A stretch of 14,197 bases of DNA from Candidatus Roizmanbacteria bacterium RIFCSPLOWO2_01_FULL_44_13 (GTDB lineage: Bacteria > Patescibacteriota > Microgenomatia > UBA1406 > GWC2-37-13). The stretch is taken from positions 8,079-22,275 of the forward strand of contig MGAT01000025.1 of NCBI GenBank assembly GCA_001789855.1, given 5' to 3'. This document shows, one piece after another, positions 1 to 6,008 of the stretch (within the stretch, counting starts at the first letter, position 1; the number at the start of each line of letters is the position of its first letter). The position numbers and the translations under genes are program-made. Under the pieces are notes generated by a model, which worked only from the letters and a program-made list of their open reading frames with translations, searched no databases and had not been told where the DNA came from.

Positions 1-353
1 ATGCCGTCACTGGCGTTGAAAAGCCTTGGGAGAAAAGGCTGGAGGTTGTCGGCACAGGATACAACGTAAAAATGCAGGGCGAAGACTTGGTTTTTAAGCT
101 AGGTTATTCCCACCCGGTCGTTTTTAAAGTTCAAAACGGCATAAAATATCGCGTGGAGGGAAATAACAAACTGGTCGTCGCCGGCGCCGACCGCCAACTT
201 GTCGGCCAGGTGGCCCATCAAATCAAGCTGATCAAAAAGCCGGACGTTTACAAAGGCAAAGGAATTAAGTACGAAGACGAAAAGTTAAGAATTAAGCCGG
301 GCAAAAAGGCTAAGGCCGCTGGGACAGCGGGCGCGCCGGGCGCAGCCGCCTAA
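1..353 (+). CDS. rplF: 50S ribosomal protein L6, 3' part (5' end outside window)
   Basis: This is the C-terminal part of ribosomal protein L6 of the large subunit, which binds 23S rRNA near the GTPase-associated region. The frame is open from the first full codon at position 3, so the gene starts upstream; the methionine at 72 is internal. Visible family signatures are GVEKPWEKRLEVVGTGY near the left edge, GADRQLVGQVAHQI from about 183, and the conserved KPDVYKGKGIKYEDE from about 237. After the family core the protein ends in an Ala/Gly/Pro-rich tail (AAGTAGAPGAAA), which is not usual for L6. The next gene, rplR, starts 6 bases after the stop, as expected in the spc-type operon. Identification is firm; the role of the tail is unknown. 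Confidence 0.96.
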   Translation, partial: AVTGVEKPWEKRLEVVGTGYNVKMQGEDLVFKLGYSHPVVFKVQNGIKYRVEGNNKLVVAGADRQLVGQVAHQIKLIKKPDVYKGKGIKYEDEKLRIKPGKKAKAAGTAGAPGAAA

Positions 354-359
354 AATGCT

Positions 360-701
360 ATGAAAACAATCAACACTGATAGAATTTCAAGAAGAAAAAA
401 AAGAGTGAGCGCCAACATTGCCGGGACCAACCAAAAACCGAGAATAGTGGTATTTAGATCAAATCGCTACATTTATGCCCAAGCAATCGACGACGTGGAA
501 AGAAAGACGCTGGCTTCTTTTTCGGGCAAGGGGATTGAAGGCAAAAAGAGCGAACAAGCCAAGAAAGTCGGCGTAAAGTTGGCAGAAAAATTAAAAACAA
601 AAAAAATCAAGGAAGCCGTTTTCGACAGAAGCTCTTATTCTTATCAAGGCAGGGTTAAAGCGTTGTGCGAGGGAATAAGAGAAGGAGGCATTAAAATTTA
701 A
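360..701 (+). CDS. rplR: 50S ribosomal protein L18
   Basis: L18 binds 5S rRNA and helps dock it on the large subunit. At 113 aa it has normal bacterial length. The N-terminus is basic (RISRRKKRV). The core KPRIVVFRSNRYIYAQ (residues 26-41) and the C-terminal FDRSSYSYQGRVKALCEGIR (about 88-107) match the family pattern FDRGGYxYHGRVKALAEAAR, with S replacing the usual G pair. The start is the first in-frame ATG after rplF and has no Shine-Dalgarno nearby (the preceding bases are taaaatgct). It lies between rplF and rpsE as in most bacteria, with gaps of only 6 bases on each side, so it is very likely cotranscribed with them. Confidence 0.96.
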   Translation: MKTINTDRISRRKKRVSANIAGTNQKPRIVVFRSNRYIYAQAIDDVERKTLASFSGKGIEGKKSEQAKKVGVKLAEKLKTKKIKEAVFDRSSYSYQGRVKALCEGIREGGIKI

Positions 702-707
702 AATCAT

Positions 708-1163
708 ATGGCCTTTCAAAAAAAACCAAGCATCGACGGAATCGAAGAAAAAGTCCTTTTAATCAAAAGAGTTTCCAAAAAAATTCCCGGTGGCAACTAT
801 GTCACTTTTTCGGCGCTCGTCGCCGTCGGAGACCGCAAGGGCAAGGTTGGAATTGGAATGGGACGCGGACAAGAAGTTCCGCCGGCCATCCAAAAAGCGA
901 TTAGTTACGCCAAAAAACACATGATCAAGGTGCCCATGAAAGGAAAAACAATTACCCACGAAATCCGCCTCAAATATAAGGCCGCTTTTATCCTTTTGAA
1001 ACCGGCGCCGGACGGAACCGGTTTGAAGGTCGGTAGCGTCACTCGGGTGCTCTTGGACCTAGCCGGAATTGAAAACGCCTCCGGTAAAATAATAAAATCA
1101 AGGAATCAGGTAGTTAATACTTACGCGGTAATCGTTGCTCTGAGCCGTTTGAAAAATTTTTAA
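708..1163 (+). CDS. rpsE: 30S ribosomal protein S5
   Basis: S5 is a small-subunit protein at the mRNA entry side, involved in decoding fidelity. The 151-aa product has the S5 double-stranded-RNA-binding-like N-terminal domain (about residues 14-77), with the hallmark GDRKGKVGIGMGRGQEVPPAI (about 41-61). A C-terminal domain follows, with GTGLKVGSVTRVLLDLAGIENASGKIIKS-type sequence. A purine-rich aaggagg lies about 20 bases upstream, inside the end of rplR, too far for a normal Shine-Dalgarno. In most bacteria rpmD (L30) follows rpsE. Here rplO starts 4 bases after the stop, so L30 is absent from this locus. Confidence 0.96.
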   Translation: MAFQKKPSIDGIEEKVLLIKRVSKKIPGGNYVTFSALVAVGDRKGKVGIGMGRGQEVPPAIQKAISYAKKHMIKVPMKGKTITHEIRLKYKAAFILLKPAPDGTGLKVGSVTRVLLDLAGIENASGKIIKSRNQVVNTYAVIVALSRLKNF

Positions 1164-1166
1164 CCT

Positions 1167-1610
1167 ATGAACTTTTTGTCTAATTTACCCAAAATAAAGA
1201 AAAAAAAGCAAAAGCGCCGAGGACGCGGGCTCGGGAGCGGGCGGGGTTCAAAGTCCGGCCGCGGCACGACACGCCACCAAAAGGCGCGCGAGTCGATACC
1301 TCTCCATTTTGAAGGAGGGCAAGGGAGAATGGTAAAAAAATATCCGCTCTTGCGCGGTAAAGGGAAAAACAAATCTATAGAGGGAAAGAAATTGGCGATA
1401 ACAGTCGGTCGGTTAAATATCTTTGCCGACGGAGATACGGTCGACATAAAAGCTTTAAATAAACACGGATTGTTAAAAGAAGGCAAAAGAAAAATAACGG
1501 TTAAAATTGTCGCCGGCGGAGAACTTAAGAAAAAATTGACGGTGAAATTGCCAGTATCAAAAGGTGTCAAAGTCACAATTGAGAAGTTGGGCGGAACGGT
1601 CCAATCTTAA
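1167..1610 (+). CDS. rplO: 50S ribosomal protein L15
   Basis: L15 is a late-assembly protein of the large subunit. The 147-aa product shows the Gly/Arg/Lys-rich extended N-terminus of the family ([17 protein letters not shown], about residues 17-33) followed by HQKAR and [18 protein letters not shown] (about 47-64). The globular C-terminal half carries [21 protein letters not shown] and ends [12 protein letters not shown], typical of L15. It sits between rpsE and secY with gaps of only a few bases. The start ATG has no Shine-Dalgarno (taacctATG), which suggests translation depends on coupling to rpsE or on an unstructured AT-rich initiation region. Confidence 0.96.
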   Translation: MNFLSNLPKIKKKKQKRRGRGLGSGRGSKSGRGTTRHQKARESIPLHFEGGQGRMVKKYPLLRGKGKNKSIEGKKLAITVGRLNIFADGDTVDIKALNKHGLLKEGKRKITVKIVAGGELKKKLTVKLPVSKGVKVTIEKLGGTVQS

Positions 1611-1614
1611 ACCC

Positions 1615-2904
1615 ATGTTTAAAAACATAGTCGAAAAAATCAGCCTTTTGTTCCGCGATCCGGCCATCAGAAAGAAAACGATTTTTACTCTAGGAATTTT
1701 CCTGTTTTTTAGATTCTTCGCTTTTCTTCCGGTACCGGCAATAGATATAGTAAAGTTAAAAGCCCTTTTTGCCCAAAATCAGTTTTTGTCTCTTTTGGAC
1801 ATTTTTTCCGGAGGAACGCTCATTAACTTTTCCGTCATGGCGCTGGGTCTAAATCCGTACATCAACGCTTCGATCGTCATTCAGCTTTTGACGGCGATGG
1901 TACCGGCGCTCGAGGTTTTATCAAAGGAAGGCGAATATGGCCGGGCAAAAATTAATCAGTACACGAGATTTTTGACCGTTCCTTTGACCATAGTCCAATC
2001 TATAGGAATCTTTGTCCTCCTAAAAAATCAGGGGATAGTCGGTAATTTGTCGCCTTTGGAATTCTTTTCTTTTATCGTGACGATGGTGGCCGGGACCTTT
2101 ATTTTGATTTGGTTTGGGGAGCTGGTGAGCGAGTTCGGCCTGGGCAACGGCATTTCCTTAATCATCTTTGCCGGAATCGTCGGCAGGCTCCCGGTGGTTT
2201 TGTCGAGGACGGCGACTGTTCTCACTCCGGAAACGATATTCAACATTGTCATTTTTGTCATTTTGGCGGCCGTCGTCATTACGTCGATTGTTTTTATCAA
2301 CGAGGCGGTTCGGAAAATTCCCGTTTACTACGCCAAAAGGATTAAAGGAAATAGACTTTACTCCGGAGCGACCAACTTTCTTCCCCTCAAGTTGAACCAG
2401 GCCGGCGTCATTCCGATCATCTTTGCCGTGTCTTTTGTTTTGGTGCCGCAGCTTTTGGGAAATTTTTTGATCTATTCCAAAACACCAGCCATCGCCTCAA
2501 CAGGGAGATTTTTGGCGTCGACATTCGACCCGGCCGGATTCTTTTACAATTTCTTCTATTTTGTTTTGGTCATCGGCTTTACCTTTTTTTACACGGTGGT
2601 CGTTTTCAATCCGCAAAAGATCGCCGAGGAAATCCAGAAGCACGGCGGATTCATCCCCGGCATTCGACCCGGCCAAGCGACTAAAGCTTATCTTGACGCG
2701 ATCGTCTATAGAATTACAACCGTCGGAGCGGTATTCCTGGGTATGATTGCTATTTTGCCGTCTCTTTTGTCTAAAGTGACCGGAGTCACCAATTTGGTTA
2801 TCGGGGGAACGGGAATTTTGATCGTCGTCTCGGTGATTCTGGAAACGTTCAAAATGGTCGAGGCGCAGCTGATGATGAAAAGTTATGACAAATTTATTAA
2901 ATGA
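1615..2904 (+). CDS. secY: Protein translocase subunit SecY
   Basis: SecY is the channel-forming subunit of the Sec translocon in the cytoplasmic membrane, moving unfolded proteins out and inserting membrane proteins. The 429-aa product has about ten hydrophobic segments. Diagnostic stretches are the plug/TM2 region [20 protein letters not shown] (64-83), [14 protein letters not shown] (175-188), and the cytosolic loop with [20 protein letters not shown] (331-350) followed by [10 protein letters not shown], which contacts the ribosome or SecA. I chose ATG 1615 over an in-frame GTG at 1564: the longer form would add 17 hydrophilic residues that only reread the end of rplO, and the ATG form starts with a normal SecY N-terminus. 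It is the last gene of the first transcription block; a structured repeat starts 2 bases after its stop. Confidence 0.97.
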   Translation: MFKNIVEKISLLFRDPAIRKKTIFTLGIFLFFRFFAFLPVPAIDIVKLKALFAQNQFLSLLDIFSGGTLINFSVMALGLNPYINASIVIQLLTAMVPALEVLSKEGEYGRAKINQYTRFLTVPLTIVQSIGIFVLLKNQGIVGNLSPLEFFSFIVTMVAGTFILIWFGELVSEFGLGNGISLIIFAGIVGRLPVVLSRTATVLTPETIFNIVIFVILAAVVITSIVFINEAVRKIPVYYAKRIKGNRLYSGATNFLPLKLNQAGVIPIIFAVSFVLVPQLLGNFLIYSKTPAIASTGRFLASTFDPAGFFYNFFYFVLVIGFTFFYTVVVFNPQKIAEEIQKHGGFIPGIRPGQATKAYLDAIVYRITTVGAVFLGMIAILPSLLSKVTGVTNLVIGGTGILIVVSVILETFKMVEAQLMMKSYDKFIK

Positions 2905-2906
2905 AA

Positions 2907-2984
2907 AAAAGCTCGATACCGTATTTCTCGGGAACCGCTGCGCTTGCAAACGAACGTTCCCTCAAAATAGGTATCTGCGCTTTT
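2907..2984 (+). repeat. Structured intergenic repeat, copy 1 (family orientation)
   Basis: This is copy 1 of a three-member dispersed hairpin repeat. From outside in, the arms are AAAAGC (2907-2912) with GCTTTT (2979-2984), GATACC (2915-2920) with GGTATC (2970-2975), TATTT (2922-2926) with AAATA (2965-2969) past a bulged G2921, and GGGAAC (2930-2935) with GTTCCC (2956-2961). The apical 20 bases, CGCTGCGCTTGCAAACGAAC (2936-2955), can form a small TGC/GCA stem. The 68-base core 2912-2979 matches copy 2 at 67 positions and the reverse complement of copy 3 at 63. It fills most of the 106-base gap between secY and rpmG. No protein is encoded. Its role is inferred to be termination and/or a structured-RNA or protein-binding element. 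Confidence 0.9.
2907..2984 (+). terminator. Candidate intrinsic terminator after secY
   Basis: Repeat copy 1 begins 2 bases after the secY stop and forms a long imperfect hairpin whose last arm runs into TTTT, then AT-rich sequence. On the other strand the same hairpin would be followed by seven Ts (complement of 2904-2910), so it could act in both directions. The T-run is short on the plus strand, so efficiency is uncertain. Confidence 0.5.
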
Positions 2985-3010
2985 GATTTAATAATTATTT
3001 AAAATATTGT
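2983..3010 (+). promoter_or_regulatory. AT-rich promoter candidate before rpmG
   Basis: The 26 bases between repeat copy 1 and rpmG are almost entirely A and T. They contain TTGATT (2983-2988) and a TAAAAT (3000-3005), but these are only 11 bases apart, too close for a normal -35/-10 pair. A promoter is expected here if copy 1 terminates transcription. The sequence allows it but does not define it. Confidence 0.25.
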
Positions 3011-3184
3011 ATGGCAAAGAAAGGATCACGAGTATTAGTCGGTTTGGTTTGCGAAGTTTGCAAGAGGCAAAATTATGTAGTGGAAAAAAATAAGGTTAAT
3101 ACCACTTCTCCCTTAAAACTTAAAAAGTATTGCAGAAGTTGTAAAAAACACACGACACACAAGGAAAGTAAAAAGTTAGACTAA
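3011..3184 (+). CDS. rpmG: 50S ribosomal protein L33 (zinc-ribbon form)
   Basis: L33 is a small large-subunit protein near the E site. The 57-aa product begins MAKKGSRVLVGLVCEVCKRQ and has two CxxC pairs (C14/C17 and C41/C44) forming the zinc ribbon of the C+ form. The family's NYV-type strand and YCRSCKKHTTHKESK C-terminus are also visible. The ATG is the only sensible start, and the coding stretch ends with TAA 4 bases before the kinase gene. Its place between secY and adk is unusual: in many bacteria rpmG lies with rpmB or near secE/nusG. It is bracketed upstream by repeat copy 1 and is likely cotranscribed with adk and map. Confidence 0.95.
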   Translation: MAKKGSRVLVGLVCEVCKRQNYVVEKNKVNTTSPLKLKKYCRSCKKHTTHKESKKLD

Positions 3185-3188
3185 TATT

Positions 3189-4316
3189 ATGAAACTAGTT
3201 CTTATTGGCGTCCAAGGGTCGGGAAAATCAACGCAAGGAAATTTGTTGTCACAACAACTGGGAATTCCATATTTTTCGACCGGCCACATTTTCCGCCAGC
3301 TGGCGAAAGAAAAAACCAAATTGGGCCTTTATATCAAGACGGTGATCAATACCGGCATGCTGGTTCCGGACGAAAAAACCATAGAGATTGTAAATGCCTA
3401 TTTGGAACGACCCGAATACAGAAAGGGTTATATCCTGGACGGGTTTCCGCGGACAATCGCCCAGGCGGAGAAATTCGTAAACAACGTCGATAGGGTAATA
3501 TATTTAGAAATTCCGGATAAGGACGCGATCTACCGCTTGGTCTATCGAAACACCCAAATTCGTGAGGACGAAACGATCCCGGCGATCAAAAAAAGAATAG
3601 AATCGTTCAAGAAATTTACTATTCCGGTTTTGGATTACTACCGCCGGGAGAAAAAATTGATCGAGATAGACGGCACACAAACTATTGCAAAAGTAAATAA
3701 GCAAATTTTAAAAAGTCTCGGCAAACAGTTGATAAAAGACAAGGTGGAGAGCTGGAAAGTCAAGGAAAAAAAGATCGTTGCCTTGGTCGGGCTGCCCGGG
3801 GTCGGGAAAACCGACGCCGCCAACTTCTTCAGAGAAAAAGGGTTGCCGGTAATTTCTTTTGGCCAGGCGATTAACGAGTACATCGAGAAAAATAATTTAC
3901 CGCACGTCGAGAAAACCCACAAAAAAATCAGGCTGGAGCTTCGAGCCAAATACGGCATGGCGGCGATGGCGTGTCTTAACGAAAAAAAAATAAAAAAAAC
4001 CTTGAAGGACAATATGATTGTCGTCGTCGACGGCCTAAGAAGCTGGCAGGAATATACCCATTTGAAACAGGTTTTACGGCAGGTAAAAATATATTTAGTC
4101 GCGATCTACGCGGACAAAAATCTACGCTGGGACCGGTCAATTACCAGAAGCCACCGCAAAAAACTTTATGGAGAAGAAAGGGATCTCGACGAACTCATAG
4201 GGATCAATATGGCTCCGACCTTGGCCTACGCCGATTTTTTGATAAAAAACAACTTCTCCCTCGCAGACTACCACGACAAGTTAGAAGAAGTTTACCGAAC
4301 CATTTATTACACCTGA
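3189..4316 (+). CDS. Fused adenylate kinase-like and UPF0200-like P-loop kinase
   Basis: This 375-aa protein has two nucleotide-kinase domains. Residues 1-180 are adenylate kinase-like: P-loop GVQGSGKST (7-15), TGHIFRQL in the NMP-binding region, LDGFPRTIAQAEKF (83-96), and REDETIPAIKKRI (125-137). The LID insert of about 30 residues found in long-form Adk is missing, so it is a short-form enzyme (AMP + ATP to 2 ADP is the expected reaction). Residues about 194-372 form a second P-loop domain with GLPGVGKT (201-208), LRAKYGMAAMA, VVVDGLRSWQEY (278-289) and ADFLIKNNFSLADYHDKLEEV. This pattern recalls the UPF0200 / dephospho-CoA-kinase-like family best known from archaea, whose substrate I do not know. 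The gene takes the normal adk position before map and overlaps it by one base (TGATG). Both P-loops are intact. The fold assignment is firm; the activity of the second domain is open. Confidence 0.88.
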   Translation: MKLVLIGVQGSGKSTQGNLLSQQLGIPYFSTGHIFRQLAKEKTKLGLYIKTVINTGMLVPDEKTIEIVNAYLERPEYRKGYILDGFPRTIAQAEKFVNNVDRVIYLEIPDKDAIYRLVYRNTQIREDETIPAIKKRIESFKKFTIPVLDYYRREKKLIEIDGTQTIAKVNKQILKSLGKQLIKDKVESWKVKEKKIVALVGLPGVGKTDAANFFREKGLPVISFGQAINEYIEKNNLPHVEKTHKKIRLELRAKYGMAAMACLNEKKIKKTLKDNMIVVVDGLRSWQEYTHLKQVLRQVKIYLVAIYADKNLRWDRSITRSHRKKLYGEERDLDELIGINMAPTLAYADFLIKNNFSLADYHDKLEEVYRTIYYT

Positions 4317-5068
4317 TGATTGACTACAAGACCGAAGAAGAGATTCTTCTTATGAAAGAAGGAGGAAAAAGATTAAGGAAAGTCGTTTCGCGCCTGGCGC
4401 CAGAAATCAGAGTCGGACAAACCACGCAGGATTTGGATAAAAAAGCCGAAGAATTAATCAGAAAAATTGGAGGCAAACCGTCGTTTAAAAAAGTTAAAGG
4501 CTATTTATGGAGTACCTGTTTGTCTATAAACGAACAGGTAGTCCACACGCCGCCCTCACATAGGCAGCTCAAAGACGGAGATGTTTTGACGATTGACATA
4601 GGCATGTTTTACCGAGGATTTCACACCGATTTTTCCACCACCCTGATTGTCGGTGGGGACGCGAATGAAGAAAAACGAGTATTTTTGGAAACCGGAAAGA
4701 AAACCTTGGACTTGGCGATTAAGGAAGCCAAATTAGGGAACAAAATCAGCGACATTTCGTCGGCAATAGAAAAAAAGATTACCGGTGCCGGCTATTTCAT
4801 TATGAAAGAGCTGACGGGCCACGGAGTCGGGAGAGAATTGCACGAAGACCCGTTTGTTCCCGGCTACGTCGACCGGAGGGATCAAAAATCGATTACGATC
4901 AAACCCGGTTTGGTAATTGCAATAGAAGTCATTTATGCGGCAGGGTCAGAAGACATCAAGCCCGAGCCTAAAGACGACTGGTCAATCATATCGGCCGACC
5001 GCAGCTTGACGGCCTGTTTCGAACACACAGTGGCAATAAGCAAAAAAGGCACATTAATATTAACGTAA
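4316..5068 (+). CDS. map: Methionine aminopeptidase, type I
   Basis: This enzyme removes the initiator methionine from nascent proteins. At 250 aa it has the length of a catalytic-core-only bacterial enzyme. The five metal ligands are visible as D94 (TIDIG), D105 (HTDFS), H169 (GHGVG), E204 and E236 (FEHT), with H77 (VVHTPP) and H176 (LHEDP) as the conserved substrate/catalytic histidines. Two motifs deviate from the common form: VVHTPPS replaces VVHGIPS, and the E204 motif is AIEVIYAAG instead of TIEPM. No ligand is lost, so the enzyme should be active. The start overlaps the kinase stop by one base, implying translational coupling. It is the last gene before repeat copy 2. Confidence 0.95.
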   Translation: MIDYKTEEEILLMKEGGKRLRKVVSRLAPEIRVGQTTQDLDKKAEELIRKIGGKPSFKKVKGYLWSTCLSINEQVVHTPPSHRQLKDGDVLTIDIGMFYRGFHTDFSTTLIVGGDANEEKRVFLETGKKTLDLAIKEAKLGNKISDISSAIEKKITGAGYFIMKELTGHGVGRELHEDPFVPGYVDRRDQKSITIKPGLVIAIEVIYAAGSEDIKPEPKDDWSIISADRSLTACFEHTVAISKKGTLILT

Positions 5069-5078
5069 AGACATAAGC

Positions 5079-5154
5079 AACCCTCGATATCGTATTTCTC
5101 GGGAACCGCTGCGCTTGCAAACGAACGTTCCCTCAAAATAGGTATCTGCGGGTT
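5079..5154 (+). repeat. Structured intergenic repeat, copy 2 (family orientation)
   Basis: This is the second copy of the hairpin repeat, in the same direction as copy 1. The arms are AACCC (5079-5083) with GGGTT (5150-5154), GATATC (5086-5091) with GGTATC (5141-5146, one T.G wobble), TATTT (5093-5097) with AAATA (5136-5140), and GGGAAC (5101-5106) with GTTCCC (5127-5132). The 20-base apical segment (5107-5126) is identical to copy 1. The outer arm differs from copy 1 on both sides in step (GC/GC becomes CC/GG, and the next A-T becomes C-G), so pairing is kept. It sits in the 141-base gap between map and infA. Confidence 0.9.
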
Positions 5155-5165
5155 TCTTTCTTAAT
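5079..5165 (+). terminator. Candidate intrinsic terminator after map
   Basis: Repeat copy 2 starts 10 bases after the map stop. Its hairpin is followed by a T-rich tract (TTTCTTTCTTAATTTT), as expected for a rho-independent terminator, and by a plausible promoter for the infA operon. Placement and structure support termination; the interrupted T tract makes its strength uncertain. Confidence 0.5.
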
Positions 5166-5174
5166 TTTCGTATG

Positions 5175-5200
5175 TATAATTACCTTTTTTGTGCTAAAAT
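5175..5200 (+). promoter_or_regulatory. Candidate promoter(s) for the infA-rpsI operon
   Basis: Two -10-like boxes lie just after repeat copy 2. A perfect TATAAT is at 5175-5180, with only a weak -35 (TTTCTT, 5153-5158). An extended -10, TGCTAAAAT, is at 5192-5200. The first would give a leader of about 20 bases. The second would start transcription only a few bases before the infA ATG at 5210, giving an almost leaderless mRNA. Which is used cannot be told from sequence. Confidence 0.45.
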
Positions 5201-5209
5201 ATAAGGCTT

Positions 5210-5425
5210 ATGAAAGATAATGTCCTCGTGGTCGAGGGCGAGGTAGTCGAAAATTTGCCGAACACCCTTTTTAAAGTCAAGCTCGACCAAAGCGAAAAAA
5301 TAATTTTATGCTATTTGTCGGGAAAAATGAGAAAAAATTATATTAAAATTTTGCCTGGAGACCGTGTTAGGGCCGAAATGACGCCCTACGACCTGAACCG
5401 GGGAAGAATCGTCTATAGGATATGA
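5210..5425 (+). CDS. infA: Translation initiation factor IF-1
   Basis: IF-1 binds the ribosomal A site during initiation and helps IF-2 and IF-3. The 71-aa product is a single S1/OB fold of normal length. It shows [17 protein letters not shown], the signature [16 protein letters not shown] (38-53) and [11 protein letters not shown] (60-70), all standard for IF-1. The ATG start has at most a weak aagg upstream. The stop overlaps the start of rpmJ (ATGA), which implies coupled translation. It is the first gene after repeat copy 2 and is preceded by -10-like boxes, so it probably opens a new transcription unit. Confidence 0.96.
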   Translation: MKDNVLVVEGEVVENLPNTLFKVKLDQSEKIILCYLSGKMRKNYIKILPGDRVRAEMTPYDLNRGRIVYRI

Positions 5426-5535
5426 AAATAAGATCGTCGATTAAAAAAATTTGTCCGAAGTGCAAGATCGTCAAAAGGAAAGGAAAGTTATACGTGGTTT
5501 GCTCAAACGTTAAACATAAACAAAAACAAGCATAA
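5422..5535 (+). CDS. rpmJ: 50S ribosomal protein L36
   Basis: L36 is the smallest large-subunit protein. The 37-aa product reads [20 protein letters not shown] and continues [17 protein letters not shown]. It carries the C+ zinc site C11, C14, C27 and H32. Its start ATG overlaps the infA stop in an ATGA junction. Gene order infA-rpmJ-rpsM is the usual bacterial arrangement. Length and motif are fully standard (37-38 aa in most bacteria), so the call is firm despite the small size. Confidence 0.95.
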   Translation: MKIRSSIKKICPKCKIVKRKGKLYVVCSNVKHKQKQA

Positions 5536-5540
5536 ATAAT

Positions 5541-6002
5541 ATGGCGCGATTACTTGGAATTACATTACCGGACGAAAAAAGGATCGATTACGCCTTGACG
5601 CTTTTGTACGGAATTGGCTGGAGTAATGTCGTCAAGGTTCTCGACCAATCAAAAGTTCAGCCGTCAAAACGGGTCAAGGAGGTTACCGAGGAAGAATTTA
5701 AAAAGATTACCGAGGTAATCGAAAAAAACTTTAAGGTCGAGGGAGAATTGAGGGAACAACTGACAGAGGACATTAAAAGATTGCGTGAAATCGGGAGCTA
5801 CCGGGGGAGTCGCCACGCCAAGGGTCTGCCCGTCAGGGGGCAGCGAACTAAAAGCAACGCCCGCACGAAACGCGGCAAGAGAAAGACCGTCGGCGCCCTG
5901 CGAAAGGAAGCTTGGGCAAAGTTAGAGTCGGGTAAGCCGGGAGCAACAACAGGAGCCGCAGCCGAGGCGCCTACAGAGGCAACGGAAAAACCGGCAAAAT
6001 AA
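5541..6002 (+). CDS. rpsM: 30S ribosomal protein S13 with Ala/Thr-rich C-terminal tail
   Basis: S13 sits in the head of the small subunit and contacts the P-site tRNA and the bridge to the large subunit. The 153-aa protein has the normal core: MARLLGITLPDEKRI at the start, LLYGIGWSNV with the helix-two-turn-helix region, and the C-terminal RNA-binding stretch GSYRGSRHAKGLPVRGQRTK (85-104) followed by SNARTKRGKRKTV. Most bacterial S13 proteins end about here (near 118-125 aa). This one continues about 30 residues with an Ala/Thr/Glu/Pro-rich low-complexity tail (GATTGAAAEAPTEATEKPAK). The tail is acidic-neutral, unlike the basic core, and is probably disordered. It is followed 6 bases later by rpsK. 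Confidence 0.95.
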   Translation: MARLLGITLPDEKRIDYALTLLYGIGWSNVVKVLDQSKVQPSKRVKEVTEEEFKKITEVIEKNFKVEGELREQLTEDIKRLREIGSYRGSRHAKGLPVRGQRTKSNARTKRGKRKTVGALRKEAWAKLESGKPGATTGAAAEAPTEATEKPAK

Positions 6003-6008
6003 AATACT

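Noticed and set aside
1564..1614. Upstream GTG start for SecY at 1564 giving a 446-aa protein
   Set aside because: The extra 17 residues are hydrophilic, lie wholly inside rplO in another frame, and do not look like a SecY N-terminus. ATG 1615 gives a normal 429-aa SecY.
2497..2949. Minus-strand open frame across the end of secY and repeat copy 1 (150 codons)
   Set aside because: Its composition is that of an antisense shadow of secY (rich in H, Q, R, N), it matches no family I recognise, and the plus-strand gene is certain.
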